Assembly: GCA_003222835.1 (NCBI GenBank)
Contig: QHXE01000368.1
Span: forward strand, 1-9,383
Length of the DNA stretch: 9,383 nt
DNA from: Acidobacteriota bacterium
GTDB taxonomy: Bacteria; Acidobacteriota; Blastocatellia; Pyrinomonadales; Pyrinomonadaceae
Reading direction: 5' to 3'
The notes beneath the pieces were generated by a model, which searched no databases, was not told the DNA's origin, and was given only the letters and a program-made list of their open reading frames with translations. The position numbers and the translations under genes are program-made. This document shows positions 1-7,721 of the stretch, one piece after another. Position 1 is the first letter of the stretch. Every line of letters begins with the position of its first letter.

Positions 1-260
1 ATACGACTACAATTCGTTCGCTGTTTAATCTGCAAGTCGTCGCCGAGGAATCACCGGAAGAAATTCAGCGCCGCCGCCTGGCCGCCAGACGTCGTGGTTC
101 GATGCGGTTCACCGGCCCCAACCAAGGCGCCGCCGCCGCCGGTGAAGAAGCCGGCAAAATTAAAACCATCGTCCGCAGCGAACCGAAAGTAGGCCGCAAC
201 GATCCGTGTCCGTGCGGTTCGGGAAAGAAATATAAGAAATGTCACGGAGCGGCGGTCTGA
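1..260 (+). CDS. secA: SecA preprotein translocase ATPase, C-terminal fragment
   Basis: This is the last 85 codons of secA; the gene begins before the window and the first complete codon is at base 3. SecA is the cytoplasmic motor ATPase that pushes preproteins through SecYEG. What is visible is the poorly conserved linker ([19 protein letters not shown], then an Ala/Gly-rich stretch) and the terminal SEC-C zinc-binding motif, [20 protein letters not shown], with its three Cys and one His. In the family this tail binds zinc and contacts SecB and phospholipid. The motor domains lie outside the window. Stop is TGA at 258-260. The next gene begins 28 bases downstream with no terminator between, so read-through is possible. 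The SEC-C motif also occurs in other small proteins, but the flanking [10 protein letters not shown] block is typical of SecA. Confidence 0.93.
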   Translation, partial: TTTIRSLFNLQVVAEESPEEIQRRRLAARRRGSMRFTGPNQGAAAAGEEAGKIKTIVRSEPKVGRNDPCPCGSGKKYKKCHGAAV

Positions 261-288
261 TTTTCTGTTCCTAAGAGGTCTTGTTTTT

Positions 289-1323
289 ATGGTTCGATCT
301 TCCACTTTATGGTGTTGGGGCGTGCTCCTGTCCTTGATCATGTGCTCGGTACCGAGAGTGATCCTTGCTTACCCCCAAAGTTCAGCGGCCACAAGAGCCG
401 ACGAAAAAGGGCAGGGGATAAAGCTCTACCAGCAGGGCAACATTAACGAAGCGATTGAAGCTTTAAGGAAAGCTGTAAAAGAGAACAAGCAAGATTATGA
501 GGCTTGGCACTTCCTTGGTTTGGCGCTAATTAACCAGAAGCATTTGAAGGAGGCCAGCAAGAGTTTTGAAGCTGCATTGAAGCTTCAACCTCACTTTGCC
601 GCCGGGCATGCAGGATTGGCTTACTCTCTCCTGTTGAGAAATAGGTCATCAGAAGCCCTTCGCGAAGCTCAAGCCGCGCTTAACATCGATCCCGAGATTC
701 CCGACGCTCACTACATCATTGGTGTAGTTCGTTTAAGGGCTGGCAAGAAGCAAGAAGCGTTGGCGGATGCTGAGGCTGTCATTAAACTTAGGCCGCAGTT
801 TGGCCCGGCATACTTACTAAAGAGCGAGGCCTTGGTGAGTTTTTCGGGCGATGTTCTCTTGGCAAGAGAGAATGAATCGCTCGAAGCGAACAAGGAACGT
901 TACCGTGAAGCTGCTACCGCCTTGGAAAAGTATCTTCAACTTACTCCAAACACGGAGTACCGAGATACGTGGGTTGAGCAACTGGAGAGTCTACGAATCT
1001 TTTCGGCGAACTATCCGAAAAGCGATCCCAACAGAGTATTGTCAGGAAAAGAAGTTACTAACAAAGCGCGCGTCCTTAGCAAACCCGAGCCAGCTTACAC
1101 TGAGGAGGCGCGTCACAACCAGGTCACGGGCACAGTCGTGTTACGTTGTATTTTTGCTTCCGACGGCACAGTGAAGCATTTCCTCGTGCTGAACAGTCTG
1201 CCCGACGGGCTCACTGAGATGTCGATCAAGGCGGCAAGAAAGATCAAGTTCGTGCCGGCGACAGTTAATGGTCGTCCGGTGTCGATGTTCATGCAACTGG
1301 AATACAACTTCGCGTTGTACTGA
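289..1323 (+). CDS. exported TPR protein with TonB-like C-terminal domain
   Basis: A 344-residue protein with three parts. Residues 1-27 look like a signal peptide (hydrophobic LWCWGVLLSLIMCSVP, possible cleavage after VILA). Residues about 42-177 form four consecutive 34-residue tetratricopeptide repeats, for example YQQGNINEAIEALRKAVKEN and NQKHLKEASKSFEAALKLQP. Residues about 260-343 are a TonB C-terminal-type domain (PEPAYTEEARHNQVTGTVVL, then SDGTVKHFLV and AARKIKFVPATVNGRPV). TPRs mediate protein-protein contacts; this stand-alone TonB_C domain is common in exported acidobacterial proteins of unknown role. There is no Pro-rich spacer and no ExbBD neighbour, so it is unlikely to be the energy-transducing TonB. 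The start is supported by AAGAGG at 273-278, ten bases upstream. The next gene carries a related domain 46 bases downstream, suggesting a two-gene unit. The exact function is unknown. Confidence 0.88.
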   Translation: MVRSSTLWCWGVLLSLIMCSVPRVILAYPQSSAATRADEKGQGIKLYQQGNINEAIEALRKAVKENKQDYEAWHFLGLALINQKHLKEASKSFEAALKLQPHFAAGHAGLAYSLLLRNRSSEALREAQAALNIDPEIPDAHYIIGVVRLRAGKKQEALADAEAVIKLRPQFGPAYLLKSEALVSFSGDVLLARENESLEANKERYREAATALEKYLQLTPNTEYRDTWVEQLESLRIFSANYPKSDPNRVLSGKEVTNKARVLSKPEPAYTEEARHNQVTGTVVLRCIFASDGTVKHFLVLNSLPDGLTEMSIKAARKIKFVPATVNGRPVSMFMQLEYNFALY

Positions 1324-1369
1324 GTTTTGCCTATAACATCCTCGGAATTAAAAGGGGTCAACTAGACAA

Positions 1370-2074
1370 ATGGGAGACAAGGTCAAAATGGCCTCGCGAT
1401 GTATTCTGGTTCGTCTGCTGATCGGCTTCCCCGTGCTCATGATGTTTGACAGCCCGTTCAGGGCACAGCAAACAAGTCTCGAACAGCTCCAAGCAAAACT
1501 TCAACAGCAGTATGCCGCTATCTATCATCTTTTTGCGAATGGACCAGGCAAGCAAGTCTACCCTTCTAACCCTCAGGAACGAATACATCGATGGCAGGAT
1601 GATCTAGCTCACGGTTTTGCGGATGCTCAAGCCACGATTGATGAGATCGTTAAGCTTCATCCTCCCGACGAGGAAATGTGGCGCGAACGCAGCGATACTA
1701 TGAGGCTTTACTCACAACCGGTAAGCTCACCGGACAGCCGCACGGTTTTCGGCGCCAAGGAAGTAGACAAACGCGCTCGCCTGATTGACGCGCCGGCCGC
1801 TGTATATCCGGATGCAGCTCGCACTGCAAAAGCCAAGGGAGAGGTTCGGCTTCGCATGGTGCTGGCCGGCGATGGCACCGTGAAATATATCTTCCCAATG
1901 AAGCCTCTTAAGTACGATTTGACAGAGGCGGCAATGGAAGCCGCTCGCCAGATTAAGTTCGGGCCGGCGATCAGGGACGGGCAGCCAGTTTCGCAATTTG
2001 AGACACTTTCTTATGAGTTCAAGAACGGGCGGGATCTGACGCCTTATGTTCCGGAACATGAGTTTTATTTTTGA
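1370..2074 (+). CDS. exported TonB C-terminal domain protein
   Basis: A 234-residue protein with an N-terminal hydrophobic segment (CILVRLLIGFPVLMMF, possible cleavage near FRAQ), an amphipathic Gln-rich helix (residues about 35-55) and a TonB_C-type domain at about 132-218 (AVYPDAARTAKAKGEVRLRM, GDGTVKYIF, AARQIKFGPAIRDGQPV). That domain aligns by eye with the C-terminus of the preceding gene, including KEV..(K/R)AR near its start and IKF.PA..(N/D)G(R/Q)PVS, so the two look like diverged tandem paralogues; this one lacks TPRs. The start is uncertain. ATG 1370 has AAAGGGG 12 bases upstream. ATG 1388 gives a shorter, more typical signal peptide beginning MASRCILV, with AAGG five bases before it. 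A periplasmic or outer-membrane-associated role is inferred; no specific function is recognised. A hairpin follows the stop. Confidence 0.85.
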   Translation: MGDKVKMASRCILVRLLIGFPVLMMFDSPFRAQQTSLEQLQAKLQQQYAAIYHLFANGPGKQVYPSNPQERIHRWQDDLAHGFADAQATIDEIVKLHPPDEEMWRERSDTMRLYSQPVSSPDSRTVFGAKEVDKRARLIDAPAAVYPDAARTAKAKGEVRLRMVLAGDGTVKYIFPMKPLKYDLTEAAMEAARQIKFGPAIRDGQPVSQFETLSYEFKNGRDLTPYVPEHEFYF

Positions 2075-2082
2075 ACCAACAA

Positions 2083-2109
2083 CCAGCTTCAAGGCGACCT
2101 TTAAGCTGG
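2083..2109 (+). terminator. hairpin after the TonB-domain gene, possible terminator
   Basis: Nine bases after the stop codon the sequence folds as CCAGCTT paired with AAGCTGG, then a single C/T mismatch, then AAGG paired with CCTT around a three-base CGA loop. This gives 11 base pairs in 27 nt. The run that follows (ACTCTTTCG) is only moderately T-rich, so this may be a weak intrinsic terminator or an RNA-end stabiliser. It separates the TonB-domain pair from the next + strand gene. Confidence 0.5.
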
Positions 2110-2138
2110 ACTCTTTCGAAATAAAATAAGCTTCCTAA

Positions 2139-3315
2139 ATGAGCGCGCACAGCACCTCAACTAATCCCGTCGTCCAATCAATCATTTCCGGCAACGCACC
2201 GCCATCGGCGCGGATGGCGGCGGGACGAGGATTGTTGCCACTGCCGCAGGCTGATCTGCTTGAAGTCTTGGTCCACCTAAGTGCGGATAACAATCCGGAA
2301 ATTGCGCGCGCGGCACAAGCCACGCTTGAAAGTCAGCAGGCGGACGATCTGTTGAGCGTTGCAAAATCCGAAAACGCCGCGCCGGCGGTGCTTGGTTATT
2401 TGGCGTCGCGCTCTAATGCGAATCGTGACATTCATGAAGCCGTCGTAGGTAATGGCGCCACCCCCGATGAAGCGATCGCGCTTTTGGCACGAGTCACGAC
2501 TGATGGTTCCCTGCTCGAATTGCTCACGCTGAATCAGCAAAGACTGATTCGCGCGCCGGAGATTATTAATGCAATTCTGCTCAATCCGGCGCGTACGGCC
2601 GAAGCCGAGCGACGCGCGAAAGAAACTCGCCAAGAGTTTTTCGAGAAAGAACGCGGGGCGCGCCAGATCGCTGAGGAGTTGCGCGCTCGAGGCAACAATG
2701 CTGCGGCCGAGTTCTTCGAGACTGCCGAGTTGGCGCCGATCACGGGCGAAATATCTATCAATGATGCCTGGCTGATTGCGCAACACATCGAAGTTTCAGA
2801 CGCTGACATCGACGACTCCTGGCTGGCGCGCGAGTTCATCGAAGAGATGTGGGTGGAAACGGCCGAACAAACTGCGGCCAACGTCCAGGCATTGCTCAAC
2901 GCCGAGAGTCTCGAGGGCGACGTTTCACCGGAACGCATTTCGCTGATTCGCCGCATCATGTTCATGACGGTTAAGGATCGTTTCAAACTGGCGCTGAAAG
3001 GCGATCGCGAGGCCCGCGGAATTCTGGTGCGCGATTCAAACAAGATTCGATCAGGAAGTAGAAAAGATCGCCGCGATGCGCACAGTCTGCGACGAAGTCC
3101 TGCGGTTGATCGGCATGGGGCGCGGATGGGCCCGCTCGTATCCGATCATTCACAATTTAGCGCGCAACCCCCGCACACCACTGGCGACCGCCGTTCACAT
3201 TCTGCCGCGAATCCGCACCAAGGATTTGAAAGCAATCTCGCTGAACCGGAACGTATCTGAGGCAGTTCGAAGACAGGCTTATCGACTATCGGAAGTCCGC
3301 ACTCCGGGCCATTAG
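2139..3315 (+). pseudogene. helical-repeat protein of unknown function, frameshifted near its C-terminus
   Basis: The first frame starts at 2139 and runs to 3260, but from about 3045 the conserved reading continues in another frame (in-frame section DQEVEKIAAMRTVCDEVLRL to the TAG... end at 3315). The protein is almost wholly alpha-helical. Residues about 35-150 look like HEAT or leucine-rich-variant repeats (LLEVLVHLSADNNPEIARAA, LLELLTLNQQRLIRAPEIIN) and about 155-182 is a charged possible coiled coil. The C-terminal block, from DRFKLALKGDREARGILVRDSN to NVSEAVRRQAYRL, resembles a module I recall in conserved hypothetical proteins of Acidobacteria and Deltaproteobacteria. In those, roughly ten or more residues normally lie between DSNK and DQEVE. 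Here only four bases do, so a net deletion of 3n+2 nt (about 35-40) is likely. No signal peptide or convincing Shine-Dalgarno is seen before ATG 2139. Function is unknown; the break may be real or an assembly error. Confidence 0.75.
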
Positions 3316-3327
3316 CCAGCGGTTTTG

Positions 3328-3555
3328 TCACGGAGCTGTTACAATTTCCTCGTTTTTAACTTGACGCAAGGAATCAGACGAGTATAATTTCGGGTTTACC
3401 AGGCTTTCAGGTGTTTGAAATTGGAGTTTCGAGGCAGCAACTTCAAAGCGGTGCAGTTTTTCCGAAAGCGGCGGCGGCAAGCTTTTTATTTTAGGCCGCA
3501 AGACTTTATCTCGCCCGTCAATAAAAGCACCACCATGAAGTACGGGATCGGCCAT
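3328..3555 (-). CDS. doubtful small ORF, 75 residues
   Basis: An open frame on the minus strand (begins MADPVLHGGAFIDGRDKVLR, ends IVTAP). Its composition is mixed and protein-like, with no membrane segment or motif I recognise. Upstream there is only a weak purine stretch (GAGAA), poorly spaced. It lies wholly opposite the promoter at 3361-3388 and the candidate RNA that follows, and its third-position GC is lower than in the neighbouring galU and fabG. Both cannot easily be right. I slightly favour the non-coding RNA reading, but a protein homology hit would reverse that. Confidence 0.25.
   Translation of the reverse strand: MADPVLHGGAFIDGRDKVLRPKIKSLPPPLSEKLHRFEVAASKLQFQTPESLVNPKLYSSDSLRQVKNEEIVTAP
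3361..3388 (+). promoter_or_regulatory. near-consensus sigma-70 promoter
   Basis: TTGACG at 3361-3366 and a perfect TATAAT at 3383-3388 are separated by 16 bases, matching 11 of 12 consensus positions. The predicted start is near 3395. No + strand coding frame of useful length follows (only an eight-codon ORF at 3535), while a strong hairpin lies at 3622-3653. The promoter therefore appears to serve a short untranslated transcript. Confidence 0.65.
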
Positions 3556-3660
3556 AAGTGACGATTCTCAAGTCTTTTGCTTTGACACCCCTGTGATTCC
3601 CGAACCTGCCTGGAAAGTCTTCGCCCCGCCAGTTCGCAAGAATTGGCGGGGCGCATCTCT
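3395..3660 (+). ncRNA. candidate structured small RNA of about 260 nt
   Basis: The candidate is bounded by the promoter at 3361-3388 and the hairpin at 3622-3653. Two pairings join the ends in nested order. CCAGGC (3399-3404) pairs with GCCTGG (3608-3613), and GGTGT (3410-3414) pairs with ACACC (3585-3589), with CA/TG extending it past a two-base bulge. This gives a closed, rod-like outline in which the 5' and 3' ends meet just before the terminator. No tmRNA, RNase P, SRP or tRNA signatures are visible. A 6S-like regulator cannot be excluded, but the length is greater than usual. The six- and five-base helices could arise by chance, and a minus-strand ORF overlaps the same bases, so confidence is limited. 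Promoter and hairpin are seen directly; the RNA itself is inference. Confidence 0.38.
3622..3653 (+). terminator. strong GNRA-capped hairpin, likely intrinsic terminator
   Basis: CGCCCCGCCAGTTC pairs with GAATTGGCGGGGCG over 14 positions, with a single G-T wobble, closed by a GCAA (GNRA) tetraloop. The following bases CATCTCTTTCC are pyrimidine-rich, which suits termination of + strand transcription. On the minus strand the trailing sequence is less U-like, so its value as a terminator for the fabG operon is doubtful. Confidence 0.7.
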
Positions 3661-3671
3661 TTCCGCGAGAA

Positions 3672-3733
3672 GTTTTAAGTTTCAGGTTCTTGAGTTGGAA
3701 CGGACTTGAAACCTGAAACCTTAAACTTGAAAC
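3672..3733. repeat. inverted array of degenerate heptamers (TTTCA / TGAAA core)
   Basis: The right half is four consecutive seven-base units: TTGAAAC (3706-3712), CTGAAAC (3713-3719), CTTAAAC (3720-3726) and TTGAAAC (3727-3733). The left half holds the opposite orientation: GTTTTAA (3672-3678), GTTTCAG (3679-3685) and GTTCTTG (3686-3692). The halves pair as TTTAAGTTTCAGGTT (3674-3688) with AACCTGAAACCTTAAA (3710-3725), 15 pairs with one bulged C and a 21-nt loop. The array ends seven bases before the fabG stop codon, so it would form a hairpin in the tail of the minus-strand operon mRNA. A related array lies upstream of galU at the other end of the same operon. Confidence 0.7.
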
Positions 3734-3739
3734 GAAGAT

Positions 3740-4490
3740 TTACATCGCCAATCCACCGTCAACCTGAATCACTTGCCCGGTGATGTAACGCGCATCGTTG
3801 GACAAAAGGAAACAGGCAATGCGCGCCACTTCACCCGGTTCGGCAAATCGGCCCAAAGGAATTTGCTCCAAGATTTTTGCTTGATAGCTTTCGCCAAGAG
3901 CACTGGCCATATCGGTCGCGACCATCCCGAGCGCCAGCGCGTTTACGGTAACCTTGCGACTGGCGACTTCGCGTGCCAAAGCTTTCGTCAAGCCGATCAT
4001 GCCTGCTTTCGAAGCTGAATAATTCGATGACGCCGCTGATCGAGGTAATGTTGAGGATGGATCCGCCCTCTTCCTGCCGCAGCATTACCCGCAGAGCTGC
4101 CTTTGCAAAGTTCCAAGCACCCTTCAGATTCGTATCGAGGACCGCGTCCCAATCCTCTTCCTTCATCCGCAGAATCAAAGTATCGCGCACGATGCCGGCA
4201 TTATTGACCAGAAAATCGATCCGGCCAAAAGCATCCTTGGCTTGCTTGACCATTTCGGCTGCCGCTTCAGTGCTCGCAACGTCAACCTGAGCTGCAATCG
4301 CGCGCACGCGAAGCCCTTCGATCTCTGCTTTCAATGTTTCTGCCGCAGCAGCACTTTTCGCATAATTGAAAGCGACATGAGCGCCGCGTCGTGCGAGTTC
4401 CAAGGCGATCGCGCGACCGATGCCACGCGTAGCTCCAGTGACGATTGCGGATCGACCCGAGAAAGTCTTAGCTGGTTGTGATTCATTCAT
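3740..4490 (-). pseudogene. fabG: 3-oxoacyl-ACP reductase, internal 17-nt deletion and frameshift
   Basis: A short-chain dehydrogenase/reductase closest to FabG, which reduces 3-oxoacyl-ACP with NADPH in fatty acid elongation in the cytoplasm. From ATG 4490 the first frame shows the cofactor motif TGATRGIG (residues 18-25), NNAG (96-99), the active-site Asn in LDTNLKG (121) and catalytic Ser150 in NITSISG. At about 4026 the frame breaks. The next frame supplies the Tyr and Lys of NYSASKAG, then MIGLTKALAREVASRKVTVN and the C-terminal YITGQVIQVDGG to TAA at 3740. The usual VIGNAGQSNY region is reduced to VI-NY, so five codons plus two bases (17 nt) are missing. The junction ATCG could be a repeat shared by ATC-GGN and CAA-TCG. 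It lies nine bases after the membrane-protein gene in the same operon. Without the break it would be a full-length FabG, about 255 residues. Confidence 0.88.
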
Positions 4491-4499
4491 TCGTGAAAT

Positions 4500-4913
4500 T
4501 TACCGTGACGGGAAATACCGCATCGAAAAAGTGAACATGAGGAAGGCCAGCGCAATAAACTGCAACACTGAACGAAGGATGAAGTTGTTGACGTAACTGT
4601 CGCCGAGGGCCAATCGGCGCAACTTCGCGTACGATAAGATCAGCGTCCCAACGAAAAACACGATTACGAAGCTGAACATTCCCCACGTGATAGTTGGCCG
4701 CAAATCCGACGTAGTTCTGCTGGCAACAAAAAACCCGACCACCAGAAGGACCAATATCAGAGTGCTGTAGATACGATAATTCGAGAAAGCATCCAGAAGT
4801 CTGGCTTTTTCCTCGGGCGTCAGGCGCTTCAAGGCCTTCTCTGCCAGAATGCGATTGATCACCATCACACCGACGAACACAAAAATAGCCAAGAACGGAT
4901 CGGTTAACGTCAT
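4500..4913 (-). CDS. four-helix membrane protein of unknown function
   Basis: A 137-residue integral membrane protein. Hydrophobic segments lie at residues about 6-22 (PFLAIFVFVGVMVINRI), 47-65 (IYSTLILVLLVVGFFVAS), 74-95 (ITWGMFSFVIVFFVGTLILSY) and 113-131 (RSVLQFIALAFLMFTFSM). A charged loop (KALKRLTPEEKARLLDAF) follows the first. I do not recognise the family. Its ATG overlaps the galU stop codon as ATGA (4913-4910), a classic sign of translational coupling, and fabG begins nine bases after its TAA. It is therefore co-transcribed with a UDP-glucose-forming enzyme and a fatty-acid reductase, which fits a role at the envelope; that is inference only. Unlike its two operon neighbours it shows no sign of a frameshift. 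Confidence 0.8.
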   Translation of the reverse strand: MTLTDPFLAIFVFVGVMVINRILAEKALKRLTPEEKARLLDAFSNYRIYSTLILVLLVVGFFVASRTTSDLRPTITWGMFSFVIVFFVGTLILSYAKLRRLALGDSYVNNFILRSVLQFIALAFLMFTFSMRYFPSR

Positions 4914-5781
4914 TTGATTTTTAGAGATCGTAAGTAATCACGAAATTCATCCGCGAGTTCAGAATGCTTCAAACCAAACTCAACAGTCGCGATCAAGAAG
5001 CCGAGCTTATCCCCGGCATCGTAGCGCGTACCTTCAAATCGCACCGCGTAGAAATCTCGCTTCTTCCCAAGCGATCGCATCGCATCCGTGATCTGAATCT
5101 CCCCAATAGCGCCGGGTTTCGTCTCTTCAATCTCATCAAAGATGTCCGGCGTAAAGACGTAACGGCCGATAATTGCCAAGTCAGATGGCGCCTGGGCAGG
5201 CGGCGGCTTTTCTACCATGTCCTTGACGCGATAGACGCCTTCCTCAACTTCATCACGTCGAGAACCCCGAATCGCGAAATCGCTTCGCCTGCAACGTGCA
5301 TGGTCGCCACGACTGGCGCATCGTATTTCTCGTAAACGTCGAGCAATTGTCTGAGCGCCGGTTTTTCTGAGTCAATGACATCGTCGGCCAACATCACCGC
5401 AAACGGCTCGTCGCCGACCAGATCCCGGGCCTGCAAAACTGCGTGACCGAGACCGAGCGCTTCGCGTTGCCGCACATAACTCACCCGCGCCAGGTCAGAA
5501 ATTGCGCGCACTTGTTTTAGATCCTGATCCTTGCCACGATCGCGCAGCAAGGATTCCAATTCAAACGAAACGTCAAAATGATCTTCGATCGCAGTCTTGC
5601 CACGGCCGGTGACGATGATGACCGATTCAATGCCCGACACGACAGCTTCTTCGACGACGTACTGAATCAGAGGCTTATCGACGAGCGGCAGCATCTCTTT
5701 CGGCGATGCTTTGGTCGCCGGCAGAAAGCGCGTGCCGAGACCAGCGGCCGGGAAAACTGCCTTGCGAACTCTTTTAGGCAT
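4910..5781 (-). pseudogene. galU: UTP-glucose-1-phosphate uridylyltransferase, single-base frameshift
   Basis: GalU/GtaB makes UDP-glucose from UTP and glucose-1-phosphate in the cytoplasm, feeding glycan and envelope synthesis. The first frame from ATG 5781 carries the nucleotidyltransferase signature AAGLGTRFLPATKASPKEML (residues 12-31), EALGLGHAVLQAR (107-119) and the metal-binding region MLADDVI (130-136). It shifts after GVLDV (residue 176, near 5251) and ends as a short false tail. In the +2 frame the protein continues EVEEGVYRVKDMVEKP, then SDLAIIGRYVFTPDIFD and GEIQITDAM to TGA at 4910. One missing base at GTG-AT(n)-GAA restores a single frame with the spacing expected from Bacillus GtaB (13 residues between the GVLD-type motif and the (M/F)VEKP motif). 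Repaired length is about 290, normal for the family. The start has no well-spaced Shine-Dalgarno; the heptamer array begins eight bases upstream. The 3' end overlaps the next gene. Confidence 0.9.
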
Positions 5782-5788
5782 CTCTTAA

Positions 5789-5830
5789 GATTTCAGATTT
5801 CAGATCTCAGATTGCAGAATTGCGGTTTCA
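5789..5830. repeat. tandem array of six degenerate heptamers upstream of galU
   Basis: Six contiguous seven-base units on the + strand: GATTTCA, GATTTCA, GATCTCA, GATTGCA, GAATTGC and GGTTTCA. The period is exact and the TTTCA-like core matches the array at 3672-3733. It lies in the 110-base divergent gap between galU (minus, start 5781) and serS (plus, start 5892), within the probable galU 5' leader. Possible roles include binding sites for a protein on one helical face offset, slipped-strand variation, or a family of dispersed intergenic repeats. Confidence 0.65.
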
Positions 5831-5873
5831 ATAATAGTCTTGCCTCTTTTCGAGCCTGCTTGTCATAGCATAA

Positions 5874-7103
<1,230 letters not shown>

Positions 7104-7136
7104 CGCCTACCGAAATCATCCACCCGCTCATTTCTG

Positions 7137-7358
7137 CTACTCTGTTCGCTCGCTGCGTCGACTTTGCTTGTCTTGACCGCCGCGATCTACGTTGGTTGAT
7201 AGCGCTGCGTCTTTGTCAGACTGTCTGTCGGGAGCGTGCCGACCAAAAGCGCCGGCATCCGGACCACTCGCAGGCGCCGGATCGTAATCATAACGAGAAC
7301 CTGCACGCTTCTGCGCATCTGACTTGACTCCGCGCTTTTGCGACTGTTGTTCGCCCAT
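7137..7358 (-). CDS. small hydrophilic protein, 73 residues
   Basis: A short protein with no hydrophobic segment, rich in Gly, Ser, Asp, Lys, Arg and Gln (MGEQQSQKRGVKSDAQKR at the start, RGGQDKQSRRSERTE at the end), with a central Pro/Ala/Gly stretch (YDPAPASGPDAGAFG). It is probably intrinsically disordered. The start is well supported by GGAGGAT at 7364-7370, five bases upstream. It converges on serS, 33 bases away, and follows another small hydrophilic gene in the same direction after 67 bases. The composition recalls hydrophilins and small stress-induced proteins, but that is a guess from composition only; I recognise no family. Confidence 0.65.
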   Translation of the reverse strand: MGEQQSQKRGVKSDAQKRAGSRYDYDPAPASGPDAGAFGRHAPDRQSDKDAALSTNVDRGGQDKQSRRSERTE

Positions 7359-7425
7359 AGTTTATCCTCCACAAGATCTCCGCATTCGATTTCTAAACCA
7401 GCCCCTTTTTGATCGACTGGACGTG

Positions 7426-7662
7426 CTACTTGTCCTGCTCCTTGACGCTCCTTTTTATGTGCTCGTCAGGCACCAAATCATCGAGATGCGAGCGTCCGCG
7501 ACCTGTGACCGCCTGTTGATTGTAATAGCCACCCGGCGCGAACTGTCCCGACTCGCCGATGTCCAGAGATCGATCTTCTCTCCTCAAAGGATCCGGCGTC
7601 GAAGGCTCCCAGCCTTCTTCCTTATTCTCTGACCTTGGCTTTGCTAGCGTCTCTCTTTTCAT
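7426..7662 (-). CDS. small charged hydrophilic protein, 78 residues
   Basis: A highly charged, probably disordered protein (MKRETLAKPRSENKEEGWEP, central GESGQFAPGGYYNQQAV, C-terminal PDEHIKRSVKEQDK), without signal peptide or membrane segment. A perfect AAGGAGG at 7668-7674, five bases before ATG, makes the start convincing and suggests efficient translation. It precedes the other small hydrophilic gene on the same strand. The two share composition but no obvious alignable motif. Stop is TAG at 7426-7428. Function is unknown; a stress or desiccation role would be speculation. Confidence 0.68.
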   Translation of the reverse strand: MKRETLAKPRSENKEEGWEPSTPDPLRREDRSLDIGESGQFAPGGYYNQQAVTGRGRSHLDDLVPDEHIKRSVKEQDK

Positions 7663-7721
7663 AATGGCCTCCTTTTGTGCGATAAATCAGTGCAAGCTGA
7701 GGGCCGGTCGCGCCTAAGTCG

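Noticed and set aside
2277..3043. Two long minus-strand frames of 169 codons each opposite the helical-repeat gene
   Set aside because: They mirror the codon bias of the + strand gene, show no domain, and their products are Arg/Ser-rich as expected of antisense shadows.
3535..3561. Eight-codon ORF on the + strand within the candidate RNA
   Set aside because: Too short and lacking a ribosome site; treated as chance.
4964..5335. 123-codon + strand frame opposite galU
   Set aside because: Antisense shadow of the galU C-terminal half, whose QITDAM and EGTRYDAGDKLGF motifs are unmistakable on the minus strand.
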